Shown here: positions 45,648 through 57,500 of the stretch, piece by piece
Layout of the letters: the number at the start of each line of letters is the position of its first letter
Numbering within the stretch: position 1 is the stretch's first letter
DNA from: Pseudevernia furfuracea
Taxonomy: Eukaryota; Ascomycota; Lecanoromycetes; Lecanorales; Parmeliaceae
DNA: 64,000 nt
Reading direction: 5' to 3'
Assembly: GCA_022315425.1 (NCBI GenBank)
Contig: JAIUPT010000034.1
Location: forward strand, 558,001-622,000
Translations under genes and position numbers: made by a program
The notes under the pieces: model-generated
The model's input: only the letters and a program-made list of their open reading frames with translations
Told to the model about the DNA's origin: nothing
Database searches by the model: none

Positions 45648-47183
45648 TGCGTCGGTGGGTTGCAAGTGTCGAAGTAGGGTCTTGTCGCTTATCAGTTTCT
45701 AGTTTAAGTTGACTTGTATTAATTGATCATCCACGCCGCGGTCTTTGTACATGCGCCTGGACCTGAAACGCCACTTTGCTTGAGTGCTTTCCAATGTCTA
45801 TCTACCGTACTCAAAGCTAGTCAGCTCAAATTTACTCTTTTGAAATCGATCAAGTGCATCTTCATCCAATGTTTGGCTCTCTCACCGGTCTATTCTCATT
45901 TCGTTCCCTACACGCCTTCCTCGTTCTAAGTTCTCGCCGCATTTCATGACTGCAAAGAGTCCCAGAACTTGTTCAGAAACTGTCTAATTCAAATCCAGGA
46001 TACTCGTGATTTGAGCTGGTCGATCGCTATAGTAATTCATATTCATTTCGACGTGACTGCATGTCATAACTGATCTTCGCAATCTGTGACATCCTCTGGC
46101 AATAGAGCGTTACAACTCTGGCCGCATCCATGACTGGTGCTATTGTAACTTCCGTCCAGTGGAAGGCCGTGGGGGTGCTAATCCTGTCCTCTTGCATTGG
46201 CATGTTACCGTAAGCTTGACCAGTCCACCCTGCCCAAACAAAAATTGTACGTCCATTGGCTTTGACAGATTGATGAGAGCGATAAATTCAACATTTCGTT
46301 TGTCCCAGTGATATACCTGCGAGTTGATACCAATTACACAGAATTCGAGTCTGGACCTTGGTGGGAAGCATCAGGTGGCTTGAATGCACCATGCTTGCTG
46401 TGCAGGATCGAATATATGCACGGTTGTGATGTTCAGACTCCCGACGGTTTTGGGGTTTCACTCTCTTATTACAAAAAACAAGTTTTAAGTAAAATCCTCA
46501 CATACTGGAAAAAAGGGTATCGGGGTCTTGCCCCGCTCCAAAAGGCGTGGATACTTCGTGAACGCCACAAATGGCCTCTTATGTCTACGACAATCATCTG
46601 GGAGCTATTTCGATTAGGTAGCAACGGTGAAATCTTTTGGGTCCATCATGGCGGATGTTGTTTTGGATCGGAGCAGAAGTGTCTGCCCTCGAATGTCTCG
46701 GCGGCGGCGATGGTGACAAACTTTGCAGGCATCAAACGTGACGGCACCTCTCAATGAACGAATCTCAATAAACGAATCCTCCTGTGTGCTATCAATGAAT
46801 GGATTGATTATAACAGATTTGCGGGCAAGATCGTAGATCTGGTGAGACAAAGCAAATCCGATCAAGGGGGGATAGCTTGTAGCGTATACGGTGGTGAGGT
46901 CGAGGAGAGGTCCCAAGGAATGCCGGTGGTCTTGGTATTGTAACCCAAATGCAAGTCAACAAAGCAACATGGGTTGATTCACAACCACGTTCTTGGTGCA
47001 TGAACAGAATGGCGTTTCATCAATAAGCGAATAAAATCTTTGGGTGCATCACAGAATAAATACTCCAGTGGAAAAAGCATAACTAAAAAAGTCAAGGGTA
47101 ATGTTGAACAGCAAGGATAGCCATGAACGCCATGGAACTCCCTCACAAACAGTGAAAACCACGCTCCATTAATATAAACAATA
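45648..47183. other. intergenic, with weak relics
   Basis: A plus-strand frame of 149 codons at 46308-46757 has no recognisable features. On the minus strand near 46760-46650 a short frame reads 'AKFVTIAAAETFEGRHFC', reminiscent of the end of fungal SGNH/GDSL esterases, but the frame upstream is broken, so it could be a degraded esterase. Nothing firm. Confidence 0.4.
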
Positions 47184-48284
47184 TCAGGGGCCGTTCCGAG
47201 GCCAGTTGGCGGGTGGATTAGGAAGTAACCCTTGGAATCCTGCGCACCCCGGATCATTAAGAGACGCCTGCTGGCCAGCGCAAGTGCAGGTACATGAAGG
47301 GTTGATTGTGACACCCCATGGCTGCGAGCATTCGGGACTGAGTAGCAGCATACGTTAGCTACTGGCATTACATACTCAATAGACCAAGAACGGATGATAA
47401 ATGCAGAGGGCCGAGACTTACGAAAAAGTACAATCATAAGAAGTTGAGAACGTGTCATAGACGGATTGGGGAGCAGCGACACCGTCGTGGTTGTATGCAG
47501 GATCTTGCTCGGTCGCTGGCAATCTCGCTCGGGTTCCGCAATCGGTGTGGACGAAGATGGTGTCGCCTTGGACGAATTTTCCGTCGGCGCTTCGGAACGG
47601 TTGCTGCGAGCAGACATTGCCGGTCGTTTGGATGTTGATGCAGTGGTTTGTGGGCACATCGAGCGGCGACCCTTCTGATAAACTTCCACTGTAAGTAGTG
47701 ATGTTAGTCGATGCAAATAAACAGCTGAGTTGGCATCATCCTTCATGGATGGCATCTACATACCAGGAATCATGCATGATGGGCAGGAAAGTGAAGTAGC
47801 CGCATTGGCCTTGGGCCAGTTCCACAGACGTCGTCCGCACATCTGTGGTAGTGGTGGAGGTGCTGTAACCTCCTGTGATACCTAGGCCGAGGGCTCTGAG
47901 CCAATTACGAGCCGAAATCGATCCTGTGTATGTGTACGAGGTGGCTTTATTGCTACTGATGGAGCAAGTCAAGGGGCCGTGGCAATATGGTTGGTCCAGC
48001 GGTACTTCCTGGGCATAGGTAAAGGTTTGGCGGACCTCACAGTAGGACGTACAGTCTTGGAATTGGGTGGGGCAAGATCCATCGGCGTTCATAACATTAG
48101 CGGGTGGGCAGAGATCGCTATGATACTCCTTGTCATACAGTATGGGGTTTCCCCCTGGTTGACATGGGTTCGTTCGTGGGAGCAGAATCCGTCGAGCTAG
48201 TTCCAACTTTGTGAGAGGGCTGGCTGCAATCAATGAAGCAGAGCTTAACAGGGCGACTGCATGATGAGCGTAGGTTGGGAACAT
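47184..48284 (-). CDS. secreted cysteine-rich protein of unknown function
   Basis: Three exons, 48284-47764, 47688-47422 and 47337-47184, give 313 aa. The N terminus ('HHAVALLSSASLIAASPL') is a signal peptide, probably cut after about residue 22. The mature protein has about 18 Cys, an even number consistent with disulfide bonds. The middle has a Ser/Thr/Gly-rich stretch ('SISARNWLRALGLGITGGYSTSTTTT') before 'GQCGYFTFLPIMHDSCG', a pattern I have seen in unnamed fungal secreted proteins without a defined domain. The C-terminal exon adds 'CTCTCAGQQ'. The splice sites are supported because they restore one continuous Cys-spaced frame. Role unknown; an extracellular or host-interface protein is possible but unproven. 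Confidence 0.8.
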
Positions 48285-48472
48285 TGAGATTGAAAAAGAG
48301 TAGACTGATGCTTCTGGGGAGTAAACGGCACACTGATGTTTGGATGCCCCATATTCGGGTGGTCATCTTATATACTCGTACTGTCCAGAAGTGAGCCGTC
48401 TCGCTTAATACTCGTATCTATCCGGAAGACCTCCCAACATCGGGCTAACCCCATCATTCCAGGATCATCAAG

Positions 48473-48780
48473 AAGTCACTAAACGAACTTATACATTAGT
48501 TATAGACTTGCTAGCGTACGACCGCTCGCCCATCTACTGCCCTAAGAAAAGAAGACGTCGCGCCCTCACGAACAAGAGTGAAGACTTATTATTACCTTAA
48601 AACTATAGGACTTACCGTCTTACGATACGGAATCGAACTCTTTATCTCTCGTCGTCAAGCTTACTACTCGGGCTAGCCCTTTCGAGAATAAGTATCAGAG
48701 AAGGGACGGGTTTGCTAACCGTTATAACTAAATCAAAAGATAATTACTGAAGATAAGTCACTAAACGGACTTATACATTA
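48473..48780 (-). repeat. tRNA-derived SINE-like relic between 26-bp direct repeats
   Basis: The minus strand carries an A-box-like 'TAGCCCGAGTAGTA' (48675-48662) and a B-box-like 'AGTTCGATTCC' (48639-48629), the internal promoter of RNA polymerase III, spaced about 36 nt, slightly shorter than in a real tRNA (about 44). The region is bounded by 26-bp direct repeats 'aagtcactaaacgRacttat...' at 48473-48498 and 48755-48780 that differ at one base. The repeats are longer than usual target duplications, so they could belong to the element. Confidence 0.5.
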
Positions 48781-48822
48781 CCTTATCTTAGCGACACAAG
48801 GCCAGGATATGGTACCGTAAAT

Positions 48823-48842
48823 CTACGGTAGTGCTACCGTAG
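48823..48842. repeat. 9-bp perfect hairpin
   Basis: CTACGGTAG and CTACCGTAG around TG. It is next to a further 'taccgta' copy at about 48812. Possibly the end of a small inverted-repeat element. Confidence 0.6.
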
Positions 48843-49485
48843 TACCGACGGGACGTTACACTCTAATATACCTTATTTGCCATTTGACAGTGACAAATAA
48901 AATCGTAACAATTTATAGACGTCGCCGGTCAGTGAAATGTTCTTAAATGATAACCGTCTCATGATTAGTTAGCTGTATCTTTCAATTAGCGTCGAAAGAC
49001 CGACTCCCGCAAGTGAATTCCGCAACCTCACTTCAACACCTCATGCCCTCACCACAGTGAGCGCATATATTGAGAGAAGTCACCCCGGCGAGAAAATCGT
49101 CTAAATCATCTATTTTTGCAGTCAATTCTTGAAAAGCGTTAATGTTTCTCGCTATCTAAGACTTTCGATAAGCTTGATAGTTGGTACACCCCATTTCGAT
49201 ACATTGACACCCCTCCACATTCGATTAGATCCCGCGCGTGCGCTAACCCGATTAGGTAAAACCCCCCTGCAATGGCTGAAATCTCATGATCGCAATGGGC
49301 CGCAATAGACTGCAATGGCTACATAACTGCAATGAACTGCAATGGCTGAAATCTCATAATCGCAATGGACTGCAATAGACTGCAAAAACTATATGGCTGC
49401 AGTGGCGCTGCGCCATTTAAAAAGGGGACTCACATGCTAAAAGCACTCGTCAAACATGAGTGTGACGTGGATTGGAGACCTGAAC
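48843..49485. other. repeat-bearing gap with a minisatellite and retroelement scraps
   Basis: A degenerate array of 'ctgcaatgg' and 'gctgaaatctcat' units lies at 49268-49420, related to that at 35815-36180. Just before it, 'gcgctaacccgatta' (about 49240) matches the 3' non-coding region of the copia family (for example at about 24032). No gene is seen. Confidence 0.65.
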
Positions 49486-49674
49486 TCACAGAAGGGTGAC
49501 ATCGTCATTAATACCGTCGCAGAGATCATCTGGGCTGATGAATTTGGGTCTAACTAGCAGACCATTCGCCTCGCCTTCGGATTTGAAGTGGTAGGAGGCA
49601 GATGCTTCTATCTTGGAAAGGTCTGAGAGATCGGACACGTTTGGTTCTGTGTATATCTCACCGTGGGCAGACAT
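49486..49674 (-). CDS. possible small protein, 62 residues
   Basis: The frame starts at an ATG preceded by a C/A-rich leader ('caacctaactactgcaaca'), like real fungal starts. It encodes an acidic, Ser-rich protein ('DLSDLSKIEASASYHF', 'RPKFISPDDLCDGINDD'). The stop codon TGA at 49488-49486 overlaps a 'gtgagt' donor-like site, so a second exon could exist downstream. No family recognised. A plus-strand frame overlaps (49613-50029) but has no coding character. Confidence 0.4.
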   Translation of the reverse strand: MSAHGEIYTEPNVSDLSDLSKIEASASYHFKSEGEANGLLVRPKFISPDDLCDGINDDVTLL

Positions 49675-50312
49675 TGTTGCAGTAGTTAGGTTGAGATACA
49701 GAAGCAAACGAGAGATGATTGAACGGGGTCCTTTGGGAAGGGGAATAGCAGCAGTGGCGGCAGTAAAGAATGTCGGCTTTCATTTGGTGATTGATAGACA
49801 TGATCGAGTGTTGGCGAAAGGGTTTGGATGTGAGGGACCACGCTATGCTTCTATCTCTCAAGTCTCCACTGGCTCATGGTTGAAAGAGCGCTACTTACAT
49901 GTTGAGCATGTAATGATTTACCAAGACTCCTCGCTAAGATCTCGGATAACGCCCTGCTTACAAAGTTGGGGCAGTCTTCCGAAAATAGGGTTAGGGCTTG
50001 TCCAGGACTTTTTGTGCAGACTTCCGTAGTACTCTACTCCGTAAGGTAGGGCTGCGCCCAGATCCCACGCTAATTTGGGGTCTAAGGTCTTGACAAAAAG
50101 AAGCAATATGCTGCGTCTCATCTCTGCGCTTACTTTTCCTTGATTAGACCCTCCGTACGCTCGTTTGCTACAACCGTATCCCAGCTACACAACGTCGAGT
50201 CCCGAGCTGCCGTTGAGTACTTCCCCCGGCAATCGCCCGCCCACTGTGCCAACTTTCCTTCTTCCCATCCTAATATATTTTCCCCACGTTATCTACAAAC
50301 GTAGACGGCAAC
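49675..50312. other. divergent promoter region between the small ORF and the V-ATPase gene
   Basis: No gene recognised. The last 60 bp before 50313 is C/T-rich ('cttccttcttcccatcc'), typical of a housekeeping fungal promoter. Confidence 0.55.
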
Positions 50313-51110
50313 ATGTCTCACGCCATGTCGGACGATCAGGTATCTTCAACTTCAAATCCCAGCTTGCATCATTGAGGGCTAATCACCGGTTCAGGTGGCC
50401 GGCGAACTCAAGAAGATGACTGCCTTCATCCGCCAAGAAGCTCTCGAGAAAGCCAAAGAGATCCAGATCAAGGCCGACGAAGAGTTTGCCATTGAGAAGT
50501 CCAAGCTCGTCCGCCAAGAAACCTCTTCAATTGACTCCCAGTACGCCAAGAAGCACAAGCAGGCATCCATGTCGCAACAAATCACTCGCTCCACCCTAGC
50601 CAATAAGACGCGCATAAAAGTGCTCTCCGCGAGACAAGAGTTGCTCGACGAGTTGTTCGAGAAAGCGAGAGATAAGCTAGCGAGTTACAGCGAAGACAAG
50701 GCAAAATACGAGGGCATGTGCCAGGGACTGATCCTGGAGGGATTGTATGCGTTAAATGAGGACAAGGTGATGGTGCGAGCAAGGAAGGCCGATTACGATA
50801 TCGTGAAGAAGGCGATCAGCGGCTCGAAGAAAGAGTATAGGGAGAACCTGGGGAAAGAGGTCAACGTCGAGCTGGATGAGAAGAACCCGCAGCCGGAAGG
50901 ATCGTATGGCTCCCTTGCCTTCGCATATGCCAATACTACAACGATGCTGACAAGAATAGGCCGGGAGGTGTTTCAATCGTGGGTGGAGGTGGTAAGATCG
51001 ATATCAACAACACCCTCGATGAACGCCTAAAGCTACTTGAGACCGATGCGTTACCCATGGTCCGGACAACTCTGTTCGGCAAGAATGAGAACCGTAGGTT
51101 TTACGATTGA
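50313..51110 (+). CDS. vma4: V-type proton ATPase subunit E
   Basis: Peripheral-stalk subunit of the vacuolar proton pump, joining the V1 head to the membrane sector with subunit G. Exons 50313-50339, 50395-50903 and 50960-51110 give 228 aa, the usual length (226-233). The N-terminal half is one long helix typical of the family ('MTAFIRQEALEKAKEIQIKADEEFAIEK'). The globular C-terminal part ends 'GGVSIVGGGGKIDINNTLDERL' and 'LLETDALPMVRTTLFGKN'. The third exon is required: without the 56-nt intron (branch-like 'tgctgac') the frame runs into unrelated sequence. The tiny first exon of nine codons is the normal fungal arrangement. Confidence 0.96.
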
Positions 51111-51328
51111 TCGGGCTACAATATTGTACAGCTACGTTGGCTATGAACTATGCCATGACAGTGATTTACTCCGCTGGGAGGCTGTCTGTCGTTGTAAAAC
51201 AATAGTTGCACTCTGGTCGGATAGATTAGATGGTATCGTGTGTATGATATCCAGACGTTACAGATACGCAAAAGAGGATAAGGCAGGAGCGATGAAGTAA
51301 TTGTTTTCTACGCCTTGCCCGTACAATT
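51111..51328. other. convergent 3' region
   Basis: 218 bp between the stop codons of the V-ATPase gene and the next gene on the opposite strand; likely holds both terminators. No element seen. Confidence 0.6.
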
Positions 51329-53559
51329 TTACGAAGCTGTCACAATCCCTAGTTTCCCTTGTCTTTGCACGCTGTCAGGCAGGGCAAAAGACGTATCTTG
51401 CTTCCCCCTTTCAACAAACGCTTCCATGATTTGCCTGTCCGCAGCACCTTCGACTGTGGAGTCTCCAAATAAAGACTTCTTTGGAGGAGTTTTCGTTCGA
51501 ACACTATACGACAGCCGATACTGAAAGGCTTCAAGCACCTCTTTGGCTTCTGTCCTTCCCATGTGCGAGGCGCCGGTGTCGACGATGTCTGCGAACATGG
51601 ACTTGATTTTTAAGGAAAGCGCATCGATATCACGGTTGAAAGCCTTTTCTTCCTCTGTGGCGCAGGGCGAAGATGGAGGATCACCACAATCAATGGCAAT
51701 ACTAAGGATCCCGATTGCAGCTGCGAGTTCGCCATAGTCCGTTGCGTTACTTATCATGAACTGTGAACCCTCAAGGTGACGAGCGATTCCTTTGAGATCT
51801 ATTCTATCATCTGCTTCTTGCTGGCTTAAATACCTAATGTCTCGGAAGAAGCATGCGAGCGCGAGACGTCGCCGTAGTAGGATTAGTCGATGGGAAGAGG
51901 CGAGGATACTTTGGAGGAGTCGCAAGCGTAGAGTTGCGTCCTCAATGGACCTGAAGGCTGTGGTCATTACTATCTGAAGCTGTTCGAAAGCTTGTCAGCT
52001 TAGTTCTGCTCTTCTCCGTCCTGATTACCTACTTCATGATCAAGATCCTTCTCAGGGATTGACTCAATCAGGCTTGCGAATGCGTCTTCAATTGCACTTA
52101 TCATGTGACAGCTGTTGGCTATGGAATGATCCAATGCGAGACGGCATAAAGTGCAGATCAGATGTATCCTCGACTCAGCATCTAAATCGCTTGCTACGTT
52201 TCGGAAGAGTTCTAGGATTGATAACAAGCTTGGCCGGCTAACAGCCTCAATGCTCTGCGACAATGCTGCGTAAGGAACTACCGGTCTTTCAATGTCCAGC
52301 GCTGCAGCGGTGGCTCCAATCTTTCGAAATAGCATATCGATGCGTTCGGGCGAGAGTACCGAGGCCAGATGTTTTGACGCATCTGTGAGTGTAGCGGTGT
52401 AAGAATACCTCAGGTCGTCCCTAGACTCGATACATATCGCCTCCATTATCCAAAGCAGGATTTCCTCTGGCAGATTTTCCTTCATCGCAAGTTCGCCGAC
52501 GTACCCACTCAGAAAGGCCTGCTGCCTAGAGGACGTCTTCCCAAGCATGCGTCCAAGCCGGTCGTCCTCAATGATAGGAAAATCCGACTGCTCGAATAGA
52601 GGCTCCTCCGCCTGCTCATCGAAGAAGGACCACGATTTGCCATGATGTAAAGCCTCTGTTCTCTGAATCGCGGTCTTGAGTCTACTTATTCCGTCTCCAT
52701 CTCCATGCCCCTCCATGGCTACATCGATGAATGTTGAATCGAACGGCCCTTTTGTAGACGCAACCCTCGCTTTCCCACTGGCAGGCGCCTTTTGCTGCTC
52801 AAATGAGCTGAGCATCGCGTTTGCTCGGGCAATGTCTTCGACAGACGCCTCTTCTTGTTTCCTGTGTCTTGCTAATGACTCGAGATCGAACTTGTACTTT
52901 TTGGGTTGTACAGGAAGGGCCGGACGTAGCGGCCCAGCTACTTTCTCAGCTTTATTTCTGCGCCTTGTGCTCATGCGACGCCCATTATCGGCATTCTTAT
53001 TTAGAGGCGAGGCAGATACTTGAGGATCTGGGTCTGACGATTCTCTCCGAAGTTTTTGGCCCTCCAGCAGTAGCAGATCATTCAGATCCTCGAGTGAAGA
53101 AGCTGAATCAGACTCATCGTCTGAATTTCTTATCATTACCTCCCCATTCTTCACTACACGTTGGCTGCTCATTAAGTTTGTACCTTGCGAGCCTAGGACG
53201 TCGGTATTCCGTGACAAGGGATCATGGGGCACGGGCGTAGGTGGCGTGTATGACGTCGCGTCGCTGAACATTTGAGTAGTTGTAGCGTCATCCATAGGCT
53301 CCTCATCCTGGGGACCTGGCGGCTGTCTGCTTGAGCTCCTCGAGGTGACCTTCGATGATGTCTCGTGCAGGCCTTGTCCCAGGCGCTCACCGTCTTGATC
53401 AAAACCCTGCTTTGTTTGACTTCTGTTCGGAGTGGTCGAACGCGATCGTCTGATGACTCGTGGCTCTTCCAAATTGTCTTCGGGCAGAGAACGTTTCTTT
53501 AAACGAGGCGGTTGTGTGAAAGGCTTGAAGTAACTGAGGATACTAGTGTTCTTGTACAT
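51329..53559 (-). CDS. unrecognised nuclear-type protein with an N-terminal PIP-box-like motif
   Basis: Exons 53559-52033 and 51973-51329 join through an intron starting 'gtaggt' and ending 'cttcag' (59 nt, branch-like 'gctgac'), giving 723 aa; the join keeps one helical C-terminal domain continuous. Residues 5-15 'TSILSYFKPFT' resemble a PCNA-interacting motif. Residues 15-215 are disordered and Ser/Arg/Pro-rich. A conserved-looking block 'KKYKFDLESLARHRKQEE' lies at about 224-241. From about residue 340 the protein is alpha-helical ('LLWIMEAICIES', 'LLSILELFRNVASDL', 'HLICTLCRLALDHSIAN'). This plan, a disordered head, a short basic motif and a helical-repeat tail, recalls Nse6-type regulators of Smc5/6, but that is only a guess. 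Confidence 0.82.
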
Positions 53560-54585
53560 GGTCGCCGTCGGTCTTTGGTGCGTTGCGAAGACTCAACAGT
53601 CAATTAAACTATAATGTGCTGGGGCCCGAAGATAAGAGGCCTTTGTCGCGTCGCGTACTAGTACCAGTATAGGAACACGCTGATCACGTGCTGCCAAGCC
53701 GCTTCACAGGATCGATGATGCTCGAGGACAGAGAATTATTATTCTTACTCGAGTACGTCACTGAATCCTTCGGGGTGAGACTGCTTGCAACGGAGCAGAG
53801 GCATGTCAAGGCTGGGTTGTATCTTTGCCGGCCACTATAGTCCCGAGTCTTTGCACCATACTCTAAAGCGCTGCTTGTCCGTATCAGCCTTACGAGTAGG
53901 TACGGTCAGCCTCCGAAATCTGTAAATACCTTACCTTAGCTGGCCTGAAAATCCAACACCAAGCCTCCCCGGCCAGTCGAGGATTCCGCAGTGAGGGAGA
54001 TTCACTATACATCAGCTACACCGCCCAGTAGATACTGTAAGCTGCCATCGGCTGAACTTCTCAAAAAATTGGATTCCGCTTCTCTCCAATTTCTCGGAAT
54101 CGGACACCTTTCCACCCGGAGGCCCGGCACAAAGTCCAAACTTACTAATCGCCCGAGAATCCTCGAGCGTCAGCGTCAGCGTCCCCTTCAGAGTCAACTC
54201 GACCGCCATCATTATTTTTTCAATTTCCGCCTCTACCAACTTCCATACATAATCATCAGGTACGAGCTACGCAATCCCAATGACATTGCAGTCTCTGTCC
54301 CCTAAAACCCACCGCTGGATACTCCTCGCGCAACGACTCTAAACCGACACTCCCGTCATAAAGTCCTTGTCGCCATAGCCGGTAACAATATTGGACACCA
54401 ATTCACTCTCGCTCGCTTTGAAATAGTTAGTTTGCGTTAGAAGATTTAACATCTTGTTTCATCTCGTTCAGTCCGAAAGATGCTACATTGAAAACCGCGT
54501 GGTGGGGCATATATCACCTTTCCTGGGCCTCATAGCTACGGAAGTTCCTGAATGATCCGTTTTAAGCGGACCCGGTCTTGTCGCT
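53560..54585. other. divergent intergenic region
   Basis: 1.0 kb between divergently transcribed genes. A plus-strand frame at 53991-54305 lacks coding character. C/T-rich runs occur but no clear TATA box. Holds the promoters of both genes. Confidence 0.6.
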
Positions 54586-57500
54586 ATGGCGATCCAGCCA
54601 TACCAGGAAAGTAGCAATGTCTCAAATCCTATCAAGCGAATTCGATGGGCGACACAGCGTGTCACTGGTGCCAATGAGCAGAAAAAAAGACACAGCATAA
54701 TAGACAGGCTACATCACAGAAAGGCAGGATCAAGCGAGAAGAAGAGGGAGTCTGCGAAAGCTTCGCAATTAGATGGCATACAAGAGGAGACTGATACTTC
54801 AACGGAGAATGGCGACCAAGAAGACTCAAGACGGAGAATATTTTTCAACATTCCTCTGCCGGACGACGCAAAGGATGAGGATGGGCGCTCTCTGGCGAAA
54901 TACGCCAGAAACAAGATTCGGACAGCCAAGTACACCCCTTTAAGCTTCATCCCAAAGAACTTGTGGTTTCAATTCCACAACATTGCCAATATCTACTTCC
55001 TGTTCGTCATCGTTCTAGCTGTAAGGAACATGTGTTACTCCGATACTGCTTATTATGCTGATGCATCCTGTCGAACAGTTCTTCAGCATATTTGGTGCTT
55101 CCAACCCTGGTTTAGGCTCCGTGCCTTTGATAGTTATTCTGTTTGTCACTGCCGTCAAAGACGCTATAGAAGATTGGCGAAGAACCGTGCTAGACAATGA
55201 GCTCAATAATTCCCCGGTTCATCGCCTGGTTGAGTGGAACAATGTCAATAGCTCCGCTGACAACGTCTCATTGTGGCGTAGAATCAAAAAAGCGACGACT
55301 CGCGGGATTATGCAAACGTTCAGGTTCTTTAAGAGTAAAAGCCAAAGAAAGTCCCGCAACGGAAAGACATACGCCGAAAGAGCCTTAGATGGATCTCGAC
55401 CTTCCGGCGAAACAACGCGAACTCGCAATTCAATGATGTCTTCTCGGACGTCATTCCACTCTGTTCAAAGCCGAACTGATGTGGACGAGATCCAGATGAC
55501 ACCAGTACCGTCCCCGCAGCCGGGACAGCGAGGCGTGACGGAGAATAGCAGATTGTCCCCAGGAGAGCGTCCCGGCACGTCTTTCTCTTACGAAGACGAC
55601 AATCTTATACTTGAAACGACAGATGGCAAGCTGGCCACTCAGAACGAAAATAAAAATGAGAGCCGTCCAGCTCCAGCGAAATTTTATGGTAACCTCATAG
55701 ACCCGCTGAAAAGTGTCCCCGGGAAGGCCAGATTTAAGAAGGATCATTGGAAAAGTGTCCAGGTGGGAGATTTCCTGCGCATATACAACGAAGACCAGAT
55801 ACCGGCAGACCTGGTCGTCTTGTCTACCTCCGACCCTGACGGTGCTTGCTATGTGGAGACCAAAGGTCTGGATGGGGAAACCAATCTGAAGGTGCGACAA
55901 GCGTTGCATAGCGGGCGCAAGATCAAGCATGCAAAGGACTGCGAGCAAACGGAATTCGTGATAGAAAGCGACGCGCCTCAAGCCAACCTATATCAATATA
56001 GTGGGGCGGCAAGATGGATTCAGAGGGATACCAAGAACCCTACGGCGCCCGGGACTCAGATGGCGGAACCGATCTCTATCAATAATCTCCTCCTCCGTGG
56101 ATGCACTCTCCGCAATACAGAGTGGGTTCTGGGGGTGGTCGTTTTCACCGGACGGGAAACAAAGATCATGCTCAATTCTGGCATGACTCCTAGTAAACGT
56201 TCCCGCATTGCAAGAGAGCTCAACTGGGATGTCATCTACAACTTTGTCATCCTCTTTTTCATGTGCCTTCTCTCGGGTATCATAAACGGAGTGATATGGT
56301 CGCAGGGCAACAATTCCTTGGACTATTTCGAATTCGGTTCCATCGGGGGAAAGCCCTCTTTGGACGGATTCATCACCTTCTGGGCCTCGGTGATTCTCTT
56401 TCAGAACTTGGTTCCCATATCGCTATACATTTCCCTGGAAATCATCAGGACTGCTCAGGCGTTCTTCATCTATAGCGATACATTTATGTATTACGAGAAG
56501 CTTGATTATCCCTGTACGCCTAAGTCATGGAACATTTCGGACGACGTCGGACAAATCGAATACATTTTTTCTGACAAAACGGGAACATTGACTCAGAATG
56601 TCATGGAATTCAAGAAGTGTTCCATCAATGGCCTTCCTTATGGAGAGGCTTATACCGAGGCCCAGGCCGGCATGCAGAGGCGCCAAGGTGTCGATATTGA
56701 GGCAGAGGGGGCCAAAGCGCACAAACAGATAGCTCAGGATCGTATCAAGATGCTGGAGGATCTCCGGAAGCTGCACAACAACCCCTATCTTCACGACAAC
56801 GAGCTAACATTCGTTGCCCCTGATTTTGTCACTGATCTCGAAGGCCAGTCTGGGCAGGAGCAGAAATTGGCGACTGAGAAATTTATGCTTGCTCTGGCGC
56901 TTTGCCATACCGTAATCACCGAGAGAACACCAGGAGATCCGCCGAGGATCGAGTACAAAGCCCAGTCGCCTGATGAAGCGGCTTTGGTGGCAACAGCGCG
57001 GGATTGTGGTTTCACAGTGATCGGCAGGTCCACCGATGGTATCATACTGAACATTTTGGGCGAGGAAAGGGAGTACACGGTGCTTAACACTCTCGAGTTC
57101 AATTCGTCTCGGAAACGTATGAGCGCCATTATACGTATGCCGGACGGCAGGATCGTTCTTTTCTGCAAAGGCGCCGACAGCGTCATCTACTCGCGACTGA
57201 AGCGAGGAGAGCAGCAGCATCTGAGGAAAGTCACGGCTGAACATCTCGAGATGTTTGCTCGTGAGGGATTACGAACGCTGTGCGTTGCACAAAAGGAAAT
57301 AGGCGAAAAAGAATACCAAATCTGGAACAAGGAGCATGACCTGGCCGCCGCGGCCATCATCGACCGAGAGGATAAACTTGAAGTTGTTTCCGACGCCATT
57401 GAAAGGGACCTAGACCTCATTGGTGGCACGGCAATTGAAGATCGACTGCAAGATGGTGTCCCAGATACCATCGCTCTGCTCGCAGATGCCGGTATCAAAC

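Noticed and set aside
46308..46757. Plus-strand 149-codon frame
   Set aside because: No domain, no promoter features, and it overlaps a weak esterase-like relic on the other strand.
48629..48675. A functional tRNA gene
   Set aside because: A and B boxes are present, but the box spacing is too short and no cloverleaf with acceptor stem can be formed; treated as a SINE-like relic.
49613..50029. Plus-strand 138-codon frame
   Set aside because: No family resemblance; its first part is antisense to a more gene-like small frame.
55451..55981. Minus-strand frames of 90-180 codons inside the P4-ATPase and Sen1 genes
   Set aside because: Shadows of long, motif-verified plus-strand exons.
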